DNA from: Chlorobiaceae bacterium
GTDB lineage: Bacteria; Bacteroidota; Chlorobiia; Chlorobiales; Chlorobiaceae
Assembly (NCBI GenBank): GCA_012972825.1
Contig: JABDHL010000005.1
Location: 62,001 to 126,000 of the forward strand
Direction of reading: 5' to 3'
Length of the DNA stretch: 64,000 bases
The translations under genes were made by a program, and so were the position numbers. The notes beneath the pieces are model-generated. The model saw nothing but the letters and a program-made list of their open reading frames with translations, did no database searches and had not been told where the DNA came from. Shown here piece by piece: positions 63,676 through 64,000 of the stretch (the first letter of the stretch is position 1; every line of letters begins with the position of its first letter).

Positions 63676-63794
63676 CGTAGTATTCAAAGTGAAAACTATA
63701 CCCTATACAGGTATTGCGATCTAAAAAAAAATGAACAGCAAACAGATTTATATTCTGTCTGGAACATTGCACACGCGACAGGAAAGGCAAAGAG

Positions 63795-64000
63795 TTATTT
63801 CCCGCCGCCTGCAACGGCCATATCAGCCGCAGAGCAGCAGATATCAGACTTCACCTGACAGAGCATGCTTTCGGTTGCCTTCTGCATGATCTGCGACATG
63901 ATGGTTTCGGTCATGAACTTGAGGATACCTTCCGGCATGAGGTTCAAAGGAAAAGAGAGCTCAAAATCAAGAAAAATATCGGTATCAAAATAAACGGAAG
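63795..64000 (-). CDS. SRPBCC/DUF1997-like protein, N-terminus cut by window edge
   Basis: An open frame enters at the right edge and ends with TAA at 63795. The visible 67 residues contain FLDFELSFPLNLMPEGILKF and a Met-rich helix (MTETIMSQIMQKATESMLCQV), then CCSADMAVAGGGK at the end. This resembles DUF1997/SRPBCC-type lipid- or pigment-binding folds known from photosynthetic bacteria, but only the C-terminus is available, so the call is tentative. Confidence 0.6.
   Translation of the reverse strand, partial: SVYFDTDIFLDFELSFPLNLMPEGILKFMTETIMSQIMQKATESMLCQVKSDICCSAADMAVAGGGK

Overview
The window is a stretch of chromosome from a green sulfur bacterium (Chlorobiaceae, Chlorobium/Pelodictyon-like). 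The diagnostic genes are pscA and pscB (homodimeric type I P840 reaction centre and its FA/FB iron-sulfur subunit). They are supported by korAB (2-oxoglutarate:ferredoxin oxidoreductase) and a HdrB-type succinate dehydrogenase/fumarate reductase, both expected for the reductive TCA cycle. The large insert-containing IspG and the moderate base composition also fit. I cannot name the species from sequence alone. Almost all of the window is ordinary, densely packed core genome, with no rRNA, no CRISPR array and no recognisable insertion sequence.

Layout. 0-10.5 kb: a 5'-truncated WG-repeat protein, serB, a tail-to-tail overlapping 4Fe-4S protein, alaS, a small Cys-rich protein, korAB, accA and an HU protein. 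10.7-13.2 kb: efp-accB-accC, ending in a perfect 42-bp palindrome. 13.2-25.3 kb (minus strand): tRNA-Thr(UGU)-Tyr-Thr(GGU)-Trp, secE-nusG-rplKAJL-rpoBC, with a hairpin between rplL and rpoB. 25.4-30.0 kb: eno, a DivIC/FtsB-like gene, ispG and an SDR. 30.3-36.3 kb: an EF-G-like GTPase, a GT2 glycosyltransferase and the pscA-pscB operon, with a strong hairpin between pscA and pscB. 36.7-42.9 kb: dapF, a glutamate-type dehydrogenase, a membrane protein, a rubredoxin, mtgA, tRNA-Arg and mutL. 43-53.9 kb: cinA, thrA, atpG-atpA, thrB-thrC-plsC, ribH and gmhA. 54.2-56.8 kb: a compact exosortase cassette. 56.9-64 kb: hemE, the sdhA-sdhB-sdhE operon, a CBS protein, an MBL-fold hydrolase, a CsoR-family regulator and a truncated gene at the right edge.

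The most unusual region is 54.2-56.8 kb. Two tandemly duplicated mini-genes each encode a signal peptide, a very short Gly/Asn/Gln-rich segment and a PEP-CTERM-like tail. They are followed by an exosortase (Cys-Arg-His triad visible) and an overlapping EpsI-like partner. Each mini-gene is preceded by a near-consensus sigma-54 (-24/-12) element. The first copy carries a one-base deletion that puts its sorting tail out of frame. This looks like a self-contained, RpoN-controlled surface-sorting system with tiny cargo.

Other points worth a second look are the pscA-pscB hairpin as a possible stoichiometry control, and a CsoR-family protein whose copper-ligand His is replaced by Asn beside an MBL hydrolase (a possible persulfide sensor). 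An extra 4Fe-4S protein overlapping serB and the rplL-rpoB attenuator-like hairpin are also of interest.
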